64,000 bases of DNA from an uncultured Methanospirillum sp. (GTDB lineage: Archaea > Halobacteriota > Methanomicrobia > Methanomicrobiales > Methanospirillaceae): the NCBI RefSeq assembly GCF_963668475.1, contig NZ_OY764544.1:3862860-3926859 (forward strand), written 5' to 3'. A model generated the notes under the pieces. The model ran no database searches. It saw only the letters and a list, made by a program, of their open reading frames with translations, and was not told where the DNA came from. Of the stretch, positions 26,637 to 35,730 are shown piece after piece (position 1 is the stretch's first letter; the number at the start of each line of letters is the position of its first letter). A program made the translations under genes and the position numbers.

Positions 26637-26714
26637 ATATCCGGGTGACAGAGCGGGTGAGCGGGGGAGGTGGGGGTTCATGCGGGAGGCTCCGCTTTTA
26701 AGATACTCGGATAT
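26637..26714. other. G-rich inverted-repeat structure in a 505-base gap
   Basis: The gap 26529-27033 has no gene. In it, ATATCCGGGT (26637-26646) can pair with ACTCGGATAT (26705-26714; nine Watson-Crick pairs and one G-T). An inner AGCGG/CCGCT pair is possible. The enclosed plus strand contains GGG-N5-GGGGG-N4-GGGGG-N7-GGG (26655-26686), which satisfies the G-quadruplex pattern. It may be an sRNA, a regulatory structure for the minus-strand superoxide reductase gene or an unknown element. The rest of the gap shows only AT-rich promoter-like runs. Confidence 0.35.
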
Positions 26715-27033
26715 CCGGCTCTCCTAGTAAAAATAATAAATATTTATTTATATTCTCTATGTAATGCGGAAGAATATGCACACACAACTATCTTCTTCCC
26801 TGTGATGCTGGTAGTATGTGCATGCAGGAGTTCCGTCTTCCCGCCCTGAATCCCGACCCTGAATGATTTATACTTGAATGCTGAATCAGGCCTATAATTG
26901 CTGAGCGATTACACCCGCTTTATTCCCGAATCTTCCGCTCTTTGCCAATGTCTGATCATTGTGGAAGAATGATGAACCGATGTTGCGAATTTGTGTAAAA
27001 AAGGAGGATCTAATAGTCTGGATCTCACCGGTG

Positions 27034-28224
27034 TCAGCCGATGACCAGAGAATCCTCGTGGTGTTTTGCTGCGATCAGATCAGCAAGTGCCTGCAGGTCT
27101 GCTCTTGCTTTCTCACCCGGAGCACCCTGAATGTATACCGGGCTGAGAAGTTCTGCCTTGATGTGAGGAATCATTGACTTCAGAGTCTCAACCGTCTTTC
27201 CTCCCCATCCGTAGGAACCGATAATAGAGGCATATCTGGTCTTGGGCTTGATGAGGTTGGCAAGGTACGCCACCGAGACCATATCCGGATGAGGGCCGAA
27301 GAGGACTGTTGGTGTTGCAAAGATCACAGTTGCGGCATCCACCAGTTCCATTGCAAGTGCCCCGCTGTCAGGACTCGTTACTTTGAACGGTTTTACCCCA
27401 ACACCACGTTCAAGTAATAGTTCGGTAAGGGTGTTGACCATCTGGCTGGTGCTTCCGTGCATGGAGACATACGGGATGAGGACAAAGTTCTTGACCTGGT
27501 CACTTGTCCACTGCTCATAAAGATCCAGGATCAGTGATGCCGGTCTGATCAACGGTCCATGGCTCGGTGCGATCACTGCGATCTTCTTCTCCTTCAGATC
27601 TGCCATGTACTTAACGATACTTGATCGAAATGGCATCATGATCTCGCCATAGTACCTCTTTGCCAGGATCTCCTCACGTGCCATATCCTGAACAAAGAGA
27701 TCTGATGTTGCATAGTGGGAGCCGAAGAGATCGCAGGAGAAGAGCATCTCCTCTTCAGGGCAGTAGGTCATCATCGTCTCAGGCCAGTGTACCCATGGTG
27801 CTGAGATGAATGTAAGTGTCCGGTCACCAAGATTTACAGAATCACCTGATGTTACGATCTGGCACCGCTGGGCAGGAACATCAAGAAGGAGTGAGAGAAG
27901 CTCCTGGCATTTCTGTGTGCAACAGACCTTTGCTCCCGGAAATAACTCAAGCAGCATCGGCAGGCATCCTGCGTGATCCTGCTCGGCATGGTTGACAACG
28001 ATGTAATCGAGCCTGTTGATTCCGAGCCTGATCAGGTTTCCAATAAATTCTTCTTCCCTGGAGGGATCAGCGGTATCGATGAGTGCTGTCTTTTCGCTTC
28101 CCTTAATGAAATATGAATTATATGATGTTCCTTCTGGAAGGGGAACCAGTTCATCAAATATCCGCCGGTCCCAGTCAATGATCCCGACTGCAAAAATGTG
28201 CTCACTAATCTGACGGACAGCCAT
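27034..28224 (-). CDS. fprA: F420H2 oxidase / A-type flavoprotein FprA
   Basis: A protein of 396 residues. The N-terminal metallo-beta-lactamase domain has the di-iron motif NHAEQDHAGCLPML and WVHWPETM; the C-terminal flavodoxin domain begins near YVSMHGSTSQMVNTL and binds FMN. In methanogens this enzyme reduces oxygen to water with electrons from reduced F420, an oxygen-defence reaction. The ATG at 28224 (MAVRQISEHIFAVGIIDWDR) is chosen because the family starts there; an upstream ATG at 28254 would add ten unrelated residues. Confidence 0.95.
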   Translation of the reverse strand: MAVRQISEHIFAVGIIDWDRRIFDELVPLPEGTSYNSYFIKGSEKTALIDTADPSREEEFIGNLIRLGINRLDYIVVNHAEQDHAGCLPMLLELFPGAKVCCTQKCQELLSLLLDVPAQRCQIVTSGDSVNLGDRTLTFISAPWVHWPETMMTYCPEEEMLFSCDLFGSHYATSDLFVQDMAREEILAKRYYGEIMMPFRSSIVKYMADLKEKKIAVIAPSHGPLIRPASLILDLYEQWTSDQVKNFVLIPYVSMHGSTSQMVNTLTELLLERGVGVKPFKVTSPDSGALAMELVDAATVIFATPTVLFGPHPDMVSVAYLANLIKPKTRYASIIGSYGWGGKTVETLKSMIPHIKAELLSPVYIQGAPGEKARADLQALADLIAAKHHEDSLVIG

Positions 28225-28295
28225 GGTATTCCTCGGGCCAGCATTGCTGACCAATACCGGTCAGGTAGGACGGATAACAGGATAAAGGGATCAGA

Positions 28296-29375
28296 TTATC
28301 TGAAACAACTCCAGTATGGGGCGAGCATCTGTTTCAGCTCCCCGGTGGTCTTGATCACCCGGGAGAGTGCGGTATCTGATACAGACCGGTGGAGCAGGTC
28401 AAGCAGGGTGTCAGGTTCTCTGATGGCAGAGATATCAAGCCCTGCCATGGCCGCGATGATGCCGAGGTTTGTGTACGGGAGCCCGCCCTCCACGCTGTAT
28501 CCGCCTTCCAGGATCACAACAAGCCTTCCAAGACAGATACTGTCAGCGAGGATGCAGATCTCCTGCATCATGGAAGCGTACCCCCTTGCAGTAAGTGCCA
28601 GGCCAGTGAGGGGATCGGTGAAATGGTTGTCCTGGCCTGCTGAAATGACGATGCAGTCTGGCTGGAACTCTTCAGCAAGAGGCATGATGATCTCCTGAAG
28701 CAGGTACGTGTACACCTGGTCAGAGCTTCCGCCCGGGACCGGCATGTTCACCGTATACCCTGTCCCCTCTCCGGTTCCTATCTCATCTATCTGGCCCGAT
28801 CCCGGGTAGAATGGGAACTGGTGCACCGAACAGAAGAGCACGGAGGGATCATCCTCGAAGATCTCCTGGGTTCCGTTTCCGTGATGAGCATCCCAGTCCA
28901 GGATCATGACCCGTTTCATTCCTCTTCGCTGAAACTGCCTGACCGATATGGCCACGTTGTTGAGATAGCAGAATCCTCCGCCGTGGGCACACCCGGCATG
29001 GTGGCCGGGGGGACGACAGAGAACGAATGCATTTCTCACATCCTGGTCAAGTACAGCGTCCACTGCGGTGACTGCCCCTCCTGCAGCTAGCAGAGCGTCG
29101 CCGATCAGGCCATGGGGGATCATGGTATCGTAATCGATCATCCCACCGGTGACACTCGCCTCTTCGAGAAATCCCACATATGCAGCATCATGAACTGCAA
29201 GAATCTCTGACCTGGTCGCTTTCCGGGGTTCGATCAGACTGATTTCGGGGATATCAAAGATCCCTTCCTCGGTCAGCTGGTCCATGGTGTACGCAAGGCG
29301 TTCGCTCCGTTCCGGATGGGTAGGGCTCTGCTCGTGGCGGAGGTAAGCCTGGGCAAAGACGATCCCTGTCGTCAT
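28296..29375 (-). CDS. Histone-deacetylase-family amidohydrolase
   Basis: A protein of 359 residues with the zinc-deacetylase signatures RPPGHHAGCAHGGGFCYLNN, DWDAHHGNGTQEIF and SAGQDNHFTDPL, providing the His-His charge relay and the Asp/His/Asp zinc ligands. Archaeal members act on acetylated polyamines or other small amides, or on proteins; the substrate here is unknown. It overlaps the upstream hydantoinase-like gene by four bases, so the two are probably made together and could act in one pathway. Confidence 0.9.
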   Translation of the reverse strand: MTTGIVFAQAYLRHEQSPTHPERSERLAYTMDQLTEEGIFDIPEISLIEPRKATRSEILAVHDAAYVGFLEEASVTGGMIDYDTMIPHGLIGDALLAAGGAVTAVDAVLDQDVRNAFVLCRPPGHHAGCAHGGGFCYLNNVAISVRQFQRRGMKRVMILDWDAHHGNGTQEIFEDDPSVLFCSVHQFPFYPGSGQIDEIGTGEGTGYTVNMPVPGGSSDQVYTYLLQEIIMPLAEEFQPDCIVISAGQDNHFTDPLTGLALTARGYASMMQEICILADSICLGRLVVILEGGYSVEGGLPYTNLGIIAAMAGLDISAIREPDTLLDLLHRSVSDTALSRVIKTTGELKQMLAPYWSCFR

Positions 29376-30817
29376 GGTGCCTCCGCAGTGATACCTGGTG
29401 CAATCCCAATCACGAAGTCTGTGATCCTGGCCTGCACCCTGCCTCCCCTGACCACATTATAAGCCGAATACTGACTGGTCACAAGTTCATGCAGATCTTC
29501 CTGTGGTGCTCCTTCGTTTCTGGCCATTGTCCTGACCAGTTCGCCGGTATGCATGAGGAGATCGTCATCACTCATTCCGAAAGGAAGCGGATGATCGATC
29601 CCGTTTAATGTGAGCACTCCCCGCTGCGAGTCTGCATGGGCATGGACACTGATGCTGATCCGTGAGACCGCTGCACCGACGGCGTTTGCAGAACCGGCAT
29701 GGTCGGGAACATAGAACCTCACTCTCGCCTCGTCTGCAAGATCCGGAATAAGATAAGGGGCCAGGAACCCTGCCCCAACGATCAGGACAGGGTCCATATG
29801 ATGAATGATGCCCCCAAGTGTCTCGATGTACTCCCGGTATGCATCTTCTGCCTTCTTCAGGTCGAGACAACACGAGCGGGAGGTGTCGCCGATTTCAGCA
29901 CCGAGAACGTTGAGTGCATCGGTCAGGGTCGGTTCAGCACCACCGAACGCCCGGGCATTGCCTGATCTGAACTGCATCAGTTCATCCCTGATGCACGAAT
30001 CTCCTCCTAAAGGAATTGTCTCTGCTGAAACAGCCTGGATGAGGGTTCTCTTTCCCTGTACGAACAGGGTCTCCAGGATGGGCTTTCCGTCTTTTATAGG
30101 GACGAGATCGGTGGTTGTGCCGCCAATGTCAACAACCAGGAAGTCCTTCTTCTTCGAGAGATATTTTGCCCCGAGGGCAACTGTTGCAGGACTTGAGTGA
30201 TAGAGCAGGGACGGGTTCTCGATAGCCCGGTCATGGCCACAGAGTCCTCCGTCAGATGTCACGAATAGGGAGTCCTGATGGGTTTTTCGTATCCTGTCAG
30301 AAAGTGCAGCAACTTTTACTTTGATCCCTGCGTTGATCCTGGTCGTTGCTATTCTGGCAGGAAAGTTGAGTCCTCCGAGGGGAGAACTGATCGCTATCTG
30401 TTCATCGTCAAAGAACAGCCTCGCGATATCCCTGACGATCTCCTCCTGTACCGGGTTCCTGACAGAGAACTTTCCTGCAATTGCGATCCCGTCTGCTCGA
30501 CATCCTCTGAGGAGGTTCTCGATCTCTTCTGTATCAACAGGTTCAAGGACGTCACCGCGGGGACCTACCGCACCTTTCACTGCGCCCCCGTACACGAGGC
30601 CTGGGCCGGGGATGGTAATTGTCCTGATCCTCCCGGCTGTGCCGGTAACCATCGCATTGAGAGGCTGGGAGGTACTTACCGCAAGCCTTCCGCCCGCTCC
30701 TGCCATCTGCAGGGCATGTTCAAGACCCTTTGAGTTTGGGACTTTGATGGTCCGGATATCGTCATCAATCAGCGCAATGTCTGTATTGGTTCCGCCGATG
30801 TCAATCCCGGTAAACAT
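29372..30817 (-). CDS. Hydantoinase/oxoprolinase-family protein
   Basis: A protein of 481 residues in the actin-like ATPase superfamily. MFTGIDIGGTNTDIALIDDD is the phosphate-1 loop and FLVVDIGGTTTDLVPIKDGK the second ATP-binding block. The methanogen branch of this family has no proven reaction; relatives hydrolyse cyclic amides using ATP. It is first in a two-gene unit with the deacetylase-like gene (ATGA overlap). Confidence 0.88.
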   Translation of the reverse strand: MFTGIDIGGTNTDIALIDDDIRTIKVPNSKGLEHALQMAGAGGRLAVSTSQPLNAMVTGTAGRIRTITIPGPGLVYGGAVKGAVGPRGDVLEPVDTEEIENLLRGCRADGIAIAGKFSVRNPVQEEIVRDIARLFFDDEQIAISSPLGGLNFPARIATTRINAGIKVKVAALSDRIRKTHQDSLFVTSDGGLCGHDRAIENPSLLYHSSPATVALGAKYLSKKKDFLVVDIGGTTTDLVPIKDGKPILETLFVQGKRTLIQAVSAETIPLGGDSCIRDELMQFRSGNARAFGGAEPTLTDALNVLGAEIGDTSRSCCLDLKKAEDAYREYIETLGGIIHHMDPVLIVGAGFLAPYLIPDLADEARVRFYVPDHAGSANAVGAAVSRISISVHAHADSQRGVLTLNGIDHPLPFGMSDDDLLMHTGELVRTMARNEGAPQEDLHELVTSQYSAYNVVRGGRVQARITDFVIGIAPGITAEAP

Positions 30818-30954
30818 CTCCCTGCCTCTTCTCCTCTCTGATTAAATTCCCTGACTGCGAATTATTTGAACGTTACCGGGACCTGATCTGATTCTGAATA
30901 TATATGTCAGGAACCTGAAATACTTTGATCAATTCGTGCTGGTCTGCTAACATC

Positions 30955-32076
30955 ATGACGCTTCAGTGTGAGGATGGGGAGAGTGTCCTGAAGAAGACCA
31001 TCGCAGCGGTATTCTACACTCTGAAAGTACGCCACATCTCAAAGGTGTATGTGACTGATCGACGTATAGTCATCAAAAACCGCAAAAATGAATATATTAA
31101 GATCTCCTTTGATCATATCCATGAGATAACGGTTGAAGACCAGTACCGGCTCTGTATCAGGTGTAATACACCCCAGCGTTTTTTTACCGAACGTGAGGAG
31201 TACACCCGGCTCTACCTCCACGGTCTGAAGAAGAAGGAAGGTGGAGTGATCGCCCCGCTTGATGATTCCAAGTGGCCTGATGCGTGGAGGCGATACCTGA
31301 ACTCACTGGTGAAGAAGTACCAGACCGCGGTTGCCCGGAAGAAGCGGGAGATGCAGAACCAGGAAGATGAACTGCTCTTCATCGAAGGGATACAGCGAAG
31401 ACCGAACGGCCTTGATCCCTTTGCTATCGTGAAGACCAAGGAGAAGGTCCTGGTCTGGTTCGATGATACCGAACTGAATGCCTGTACTGTGTATGCCACA
31501 AGTGAACACCTGCTTGTCAAGATAAAGTCCTCAGATTATCTTGTGGTTCCGTACTCGGTGATCTACACTTCGAAGCCAGATGGCAAGGACCGGTTCTGTA
31601 TCACTTTCTCGTTCTCACAGGAGATTGAAGGATTCTCAGCGCCTCTCTCAAAGATGTTTATAAAGAGAATCCCCGAACCTGACGAGCAGTACCCGGCAAA
31701 GCTTCAGGAACGGTGGATGGAGGGATGGCAGGAGTTCTTCAACCAGGTGACTTCGGCATTTAAGGCACATAAAGGTGCTATCAGCCACGATGAGATGCTT
31801 GATATGCTCGTTGAGATGAAGCACAGTCCTACCAAGTACTCGCTCAGCTCGTATGCCAAGCAGGGCTGGGATCGTGCCTGTGGCCTTGCAGTGGATCGGT
31901 TTGGCGGTATGGAGGATCTCTACCTTTTCCAGACGTTTCTCCTCAAAGAGTATGAGGACATGAAGAACCGCGGGGTTGCAGAACCTGACTCTGCCCGGCA
32001 GGAGGCGTACATGGGTTCAGAGATGGCATACAACGCGATCCTTGCTTATATCAACCAGCACACCCGTACACGTTGA
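30955..32076 (+). CDS. Unknown 373-residue protein with two PH-like segments
   Basis: Not recognised as a named family. Two beta-rich segments with a similar outline occur at about 10-80 (ISKVYVTDRRIVIKNRKNEY) and 140-220 (TVYATSEHLLVKIKSSDYLV), resembling duplicated PH-like/GRAM-like modules; a helical C-terminal part follows. It is soluble, with no Cys motif. The start at ATG 30955 (MTLQCEDGES) is preferred; an ATT-type start at 30925 would add ten residues. It leads an apparent plus-strand group with the two genes downstream. Confidence 0.6.
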   Translation: MTLQCEDGESVLKKTIAAVFYTLKVRHISKVYVTDRRIVIKNRKNEYIKISFDHIHEITVEDQYRLCIRCNTPQRFFTEREEYTRLYLHGLKKKEGGVIAPLDDSKWPDAWRRYLNSLVKKYQTAVARKKREMQNQEDELLFIEGIQRRPNGLDPFAIVKTKEKVLVWFDDTELNACTVYATSEHLLVKIKSSDYLVVPYSVIYTSKPDGKDRFCITFSFSQEIEGFSAPLSKMFIKRIPEPDEQYPAKLQERWMEGWQEFFNQVTSAFKAHKGAISHDEMLDMLVEMKHSPTKYSLSSYAKQGWDRACGLAVDRFGGMEDLYLFQTFLLKEYEDMKNRGVAEPDSARQEAYMGSEMAYNAILAYINQHTRTR

Positions 32077-32152
32077 ATGTTCAGGACTTTGCATACTTTT
32101 TCTCCCTGATACAAATGACAGGATATTTACCTCATGCCCTGCACCTGACAGT

Positions 32153-32695
32153 ATGGATCCTGAAGAGGAAGCAGTCCGGACCATCGCTAACCTGATGGCT
32201 GTAAGCGTCCGCACTGCACCGAAAGGGAAGGGTACTGACACCATCGAGACGAAGGTTCTGTACGGGCCAGAACTTTCTGAGCTTGCACGGGAGATGGAGG
32301 TAGTTGGAACCAGGATCGGGTTTCAGTTTTTCATGCGTGATGCGAAGAATATTGCAGCCGCATCAGCATGTGTTCTGATCGGATGCCACGGGGAGCAGCA
32401 CGTTGGCCTGAACTGTGGCGGGTGCGGACATAGCACCTGTAAAGAGATGGCCGAGGCATTTGCAAACCGGAAAGAGAACACCCTGTATAAGGGTCCGGTC
32501 TGTGCTATCCGGATGGCAGATCTCGGAATTGCTGTTGGTTCAGCAGCAAAGACCGCCCAGATTCACAACGCAGATAATCGTGTCTTCTTCTCTGCCGGAG
32601 TAGCAGCACTCTCGCTCGGTCACCTTCCCGGGTGCACCACTGCGTATGCGATCCCGCTCTCAGTGACCGGGAAGAACATCTTCTTTGATCGGTAA
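32153..32695 (+). CDS. DUF2148 ferredoxin-like domain protein
   Basis: A protein of 180 residues. The central cysteine-rich stretch CVLIGCHGEQHVGLNCGGCG followed by HSTCKEM can bind an Fe-S cluster or metal, as in other DUF2148 proteins. The N-terminal half is alpha/beta. The family is common in anaerobes and uncharacterised. The ATG at 32153 gives the family length. The gene ends five bases before the GHMP-family gene, suggesting one transcript. Confidence 0.8.
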   Translation: MDPEEEAVRTIANLMAVSVRTAPKGKGTDTIETKVLYGPELSELAREMEVVGTRIGFQFFMRDAKNIAAASACVLIGCHGEQHVGLNCGGCGHSTCKEMAEAFANRKENTLYKGPVCAIRMADLGIAVGSAAKTAQIHNADNRVFFSAGVAALSLGHLPGCTTAYAIPLSVTGKNIFFDR

Positions 32696-32700
32696 CAGCA

Positions 32701-33768
32701 ATGACAATACTGAAGATACGCGGAGGAGACCTTGACCTTGTTGAGTATGAGTTCAACTCATTCAAGCCGGGCGAGGATCTGAAGACTGCCGGACTAGAAA
32801 GAACGTATAACCTGAAGATAAGTTCAGAGCCGGTAACAGTCAGGGCACCGGGCCGGATTCATCTGACTGTGCTGGACATGAACCGGTTTGCACCAGGTCA
32901 TCCTGGCGGAGGAGGCATCGGATTTGCTATTCAGGTCTATGCGTATGCAACTGCCAGGGCGATCCCGTCAGGGTACGAGATCACGTACAGCAGGCCTGCC
33001 ATCATCGAGCACTTCCTCACTCTGTTCTCAAAGACCATCGGATATACTGGTGGGTTTGCAATAGAAGCCCGGGATCATGAGTACAAGCATGTCGGGCTCG
33101 GGTCTACCAGCACCATCCTGACAGCAGTGGCATCTGCTGTGAACAAGGTGGTGGGAGAGCCTCTCACGCAGGACCAGCTCAGGATCCTTATCGGTCATAA
33201 CTACGTTGAAGAGACCGAGGGAGGGCTTGTTGCATACGGGTTTGAGACCGGTGTAGGTCCGGCAGTCAGCACCTACGGAGGTATGGCAGTCATGGGCGAT
33301 GATCTTGCCCTTGTCTACCGGCATGATTTTGCCGCCGACAAGTACGTGCATATCGTCATACCGCCGAGTTCGATCTCCTCTGCAGGAGAGGAGGAGTTCT
33401 CCCTGCTCATGAACAAGGCACGGACCCTTGATTACCGGGACCGGGAGCAGAAGGCATACTGCATCCTGATGGACTTCATCCCTGCCCTGGGCTGCGGAGA
33501 TCTTCAGCGGATGGGTGACGTGATGTGGGAGATCGAGTTCAGGGGATCGAAGCGGGCAGAGGTTGAGCACCACTCGTTTGAACTCTATCACTACATGAAC
33601 AGGCTCAGGAAAGCAGGGCTTGAGTTTGTGGGGATGAGTTCGGTAGGTCCGTCAATAGCCATCATCACGTCAATGCCTGCAGAAAAGATCCGGGATATCC
33701 TGAAACCTATGGATCTCACCATCGCCATCAGTACCACGGTTGATAACCGTGGGCTGGTCTTTGGGTAA
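32701..33768 (+). CDS. GHMP-family beta-RFAP synthase-like enzyme
   Basis: A protein of 355 residues. VTVRAPGRIHLTVLDMNRFA, GGGGIGFAIQVYAYATARA and the nucleotide-loop-like GLGSTSTILTAVASAVNKVV place it in the GHMP superfamily near beta-ribofuranosylaminobenzene-5'-phosphate synthase. That enzyme begins the ring-joining step of methanopterin synthesis. The family match is clear; whether it is the true RFAP synthase or a paralogue is less so. It lies just behind the DUF2148 gene. Confidence 0.7.
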   Translation: MTILKIRGGDLDLVEYEFNSFKPGEDLKTAGLERTYNLKISSEPVTVRAPGRIHLTVLDMNRFAPGHPGGGGIGFAIQVYAYATARAIPSGYEITYSRPAIIEHFLTLFSKTIGYTGGFAIEARDHEYKHVGLGSTSTILTAVASAVNKVVGEPLTQDQLRILIGHNYVEETEGGLVAYGFETGVGPAVSTYGGMAVMGDDLALVYRHDFAADKYVHIVIPPSSISSAGEEEFSLLMNKARTLDYRDREQKAYCILMDFIPALGCGDLQRMGDVMWEIEFRGSKRAEVEHHSFELYHYMNRLRKAGLEFVGMSSVGPSIAIITSMPAEKIRDILKPMDLTIAISTTVDNRGLVFG

Positions 33769-33858
33769 GGATCGATCTGTATCGATCCAACCCCTTGGTT
33801 CAAAAGGCATAATCCGTGTGAAAGGCAACATGGTGGGAATGAATATCTGGGCAGGGGC

Positions 33859-34560
33859 ATGAGACCACTGGGATGTACCCTCTCCGGAGGACTTGTCTTC
33901 TTTTCACCGGTGATCAACCGGGTACTTCGTCTGTCGATCCCGTTTCTTCTTGGAATCGGGATGCTCCTTGTCTACTATTCAATGTACGATTATAACACGT
34001 ATCTTGAATTAGCCAGCCTGTCATTTCTGTATTTCATACCTCCGGCCGGGAAAGAGAGTCTCATCCCCGCCGCTATAGCGATGGGAATCCCCTGGGTCAC
34101 CATATGCGCCACGCTGACCTTTATCGATATTATCTCCTGTCTCTTTATGCTCTGGAATTTTGAGATCCTGGTGCTTATCCCGTTCATCGGCCCAAGGCTT
34201 ATCAGGCTCATGCGCAGAGGAAGAGATGTTCTGTCAAAACATGCATGGCTTGAGCGGCTCTATCTTGTCGGTCTGGCAGTGTTTGTCTTTCTTCCGCTCC
34301 AGGGCACCGGGGCGGTATCAGGAACGGTGCTCGGGAAGATGGCAGGAATGCCGCCGATAGAGATCTTCTGTGCTATCAGCATCGGGTCGGCCCTGCACAG
34401 TTTTGTCATCGGGCTCTCGGCCTATGCACTGAATAAGTATCTGGGACTCAACCTCTGGTACCTGGTTGCCTTCATACTCGGCATCATTATTGTGATCTCC
34501 ATTGTATCCTTCCTCTGGTACCGCTATGTCGGGATCGACTGCCAGACAGATCAGTCCTAA
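33859..34560 (+). CDS. Small multidrug-export family membrane protein
   Basis: A protein of 233 residues with about five to six hydrophobic segments. PAGKESLIPAAIAMGIPWVT, RLYLVGLAVFVFLPLQGTG and AVSGTVLGKMAGM are family blocks of the COG2426 'small multi-drug export' group. Transport has not been shown for most members. It is transcribed towards the DedA gene, with 52 bases between the two ends. Confidence 0.8.
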   Translation: MRPLGCTLSGGLVFFSPVINRVLRLSIPFLLGIGMLLVYYSMYDYNTYLELASLSFLYFIPPAGKESLIPAAIAMGIPWVTICATLTFIDIISCLFMLWNFEILVLIPFIGPRLIRLMRRGRDVLSKHAWLERLYLVGLAVFVFLPLQGTGAVSGTVLGKMAGMPPIEIFCAISIGSALHSFVIGLSAYALNKYLGLNLWYLVAFILGIIIVISIVSFLWYRYVGIDCQTDQS

Positions 34561-34612
34561 GAGAGCATTCATAAGGTAGTATTCCTTCCTTGCATCTCTT
34601 ACCTCCGATCTT

Positions 34613-35266
34613 TTACAGTTCTTCTGTTACCCGTGATCGTGCCCAGGAATACAAAACAAGGGCACCTGATCCTACAATGCTCAGGATAAAGAGCAGGGAT
34701 ACTACAGCGAAGATGAGATCCCGGTATTCAGCAAGCCAGGGGAGTACCCCGCAGAGATATCCGAACCCGCATACGGTAATTGGCCAGAGAAATGCCCCGA
34801 GAATATTGTAGGCAGTGAACTGGTTTATCCTCATCCGGCTGATTCCTGCAAGAAATGGAATGATTGTCCTGATGATCGGAACGAACCGTCCGATGGTGAT
34901 TGCGGTATTCCCCCATCTGCAATAGAACTCCCCGCTCCGTTTCAGATCCTTCTCAGTGACGATCCGGGAGAAGTGCCTGGTGATGAGGGGCAGGCCAAGG
35001 CGGTATCCGAGCATGTAACTGAGTTCGTATCCGAAAAATCCTGCCAGGATATATGCTATGAGGAGATACCATATGTCGAGGAATCCTCCTGCTGAAAGCA
35101 TACCGGTGAGGAAGAGCAGGGAATCGCCAGGAAGCCATATCATCGGGGGCACACCGTTCTCAAGCAGGATGATCAGAAAGAGGATACCATACACGAGAAG
35201 GCCGAAGGTGCCTGCAGCACTGGTAATATCTCCTGTCAGGAGCTGGGGCACTGCTTCAGTCAGCAT
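34613..35266 (-). CDS. DedA-family membrane protein
   Basis: A protein of 217 residues with several membrane segments. LLENGVPPMIWLPGDSLLFL and the conserved GRFVPIIRTIIPFLAGISRM are the DedA hallmarks, including the membrane-embedded Arg. Family members move lipid carriers such as undecaprenyl phosphate or phospholipids across the membrane in bacteria. A similar role for the polyprenyl carrier here is a guess. It appears monocistronic. Confidence 0.87.
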   Translation of the reverse strand: MLTEAVPQLLTGDITSAAGTFGLLVYGILFLIILLENGVPPMIWLPGDSLLFLTGMLSAGGFLDIWYLLIAYILAGFFGYELSYMLGYRLGLPLITRHFSRIVTEKDLKRSGEFYCRWGNTAITIGRFVPIIRTIIPFLAGISRMRINQFTAYNILGAFLWPITVCGFGYLCGVLPWLAEYRDLIFAVVSLLFILSIVGSGALVLYSWARSRVTEEL

Positions 35267-35388
35267 CAGGAGAAGATATACCGTGTTCCCCCATTTCTAC
35301 TCTGCTGCGGAACAGATCCAACGCTTTAACCCTTTCCGGGTAGACCTTCCTCTACCAGAGCCGGAATTTCCGGACGGAGTCTCCCCCC

Positions 35389-35730
35389 ATGCATGAATAC
35401 GGGATAGCCTATGATATTGTTGAGACTGCACGGCGTGCGGCTGTAGATCATCATGCCAGATCGATCAGTAAAGTGTGTGTAGATGTAGGTGAGATCTCGA
35501 TGATCAATCCTGAACAGGTTGAGTTCCTCTTCAAGACGATCGTCGAGGATGAGCCACTCTTCGCAGGAGTCGAGTTGGTCTGCACGGTCATACATCCGGA
35601 GACGCGGTGTGAATGCGGGTACGTGGGCAATGAGATCTATGTCTGCCCGAAGTGCGGTGCTCTTCCGGCTATTGAGAAGGGGAAGGAGATTGTGGTTACA
35701 AATATTGAGATAGAGGCTGGTGAGGAATGA
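35389..35730 (+). CDS. hypA: Hydrogenase nickel-incorporation protein HypA
   Basis: A protein of 113 residues. It starts MHEYGIAYDIVETARRAA; His2 and Glu3 are the nickel site. The zinc-binding motif is present (CECGYVGNEIYVCPKCGALP). It delivers Ni to [NiFe] hydrogenases. Its stop overlaps the ATG of hypE by four bases. Confidence 0.95.
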   Translation: MHEYGIAYDIVETARRAAVDHHARSISKVCVDVGEISMINPEQVEFLFKTIVEDEPLFAGVELVCTVIHPETRCECGYVGNEIYVCPKCGALPAIEKGKEIVVTNIEIEAGEE

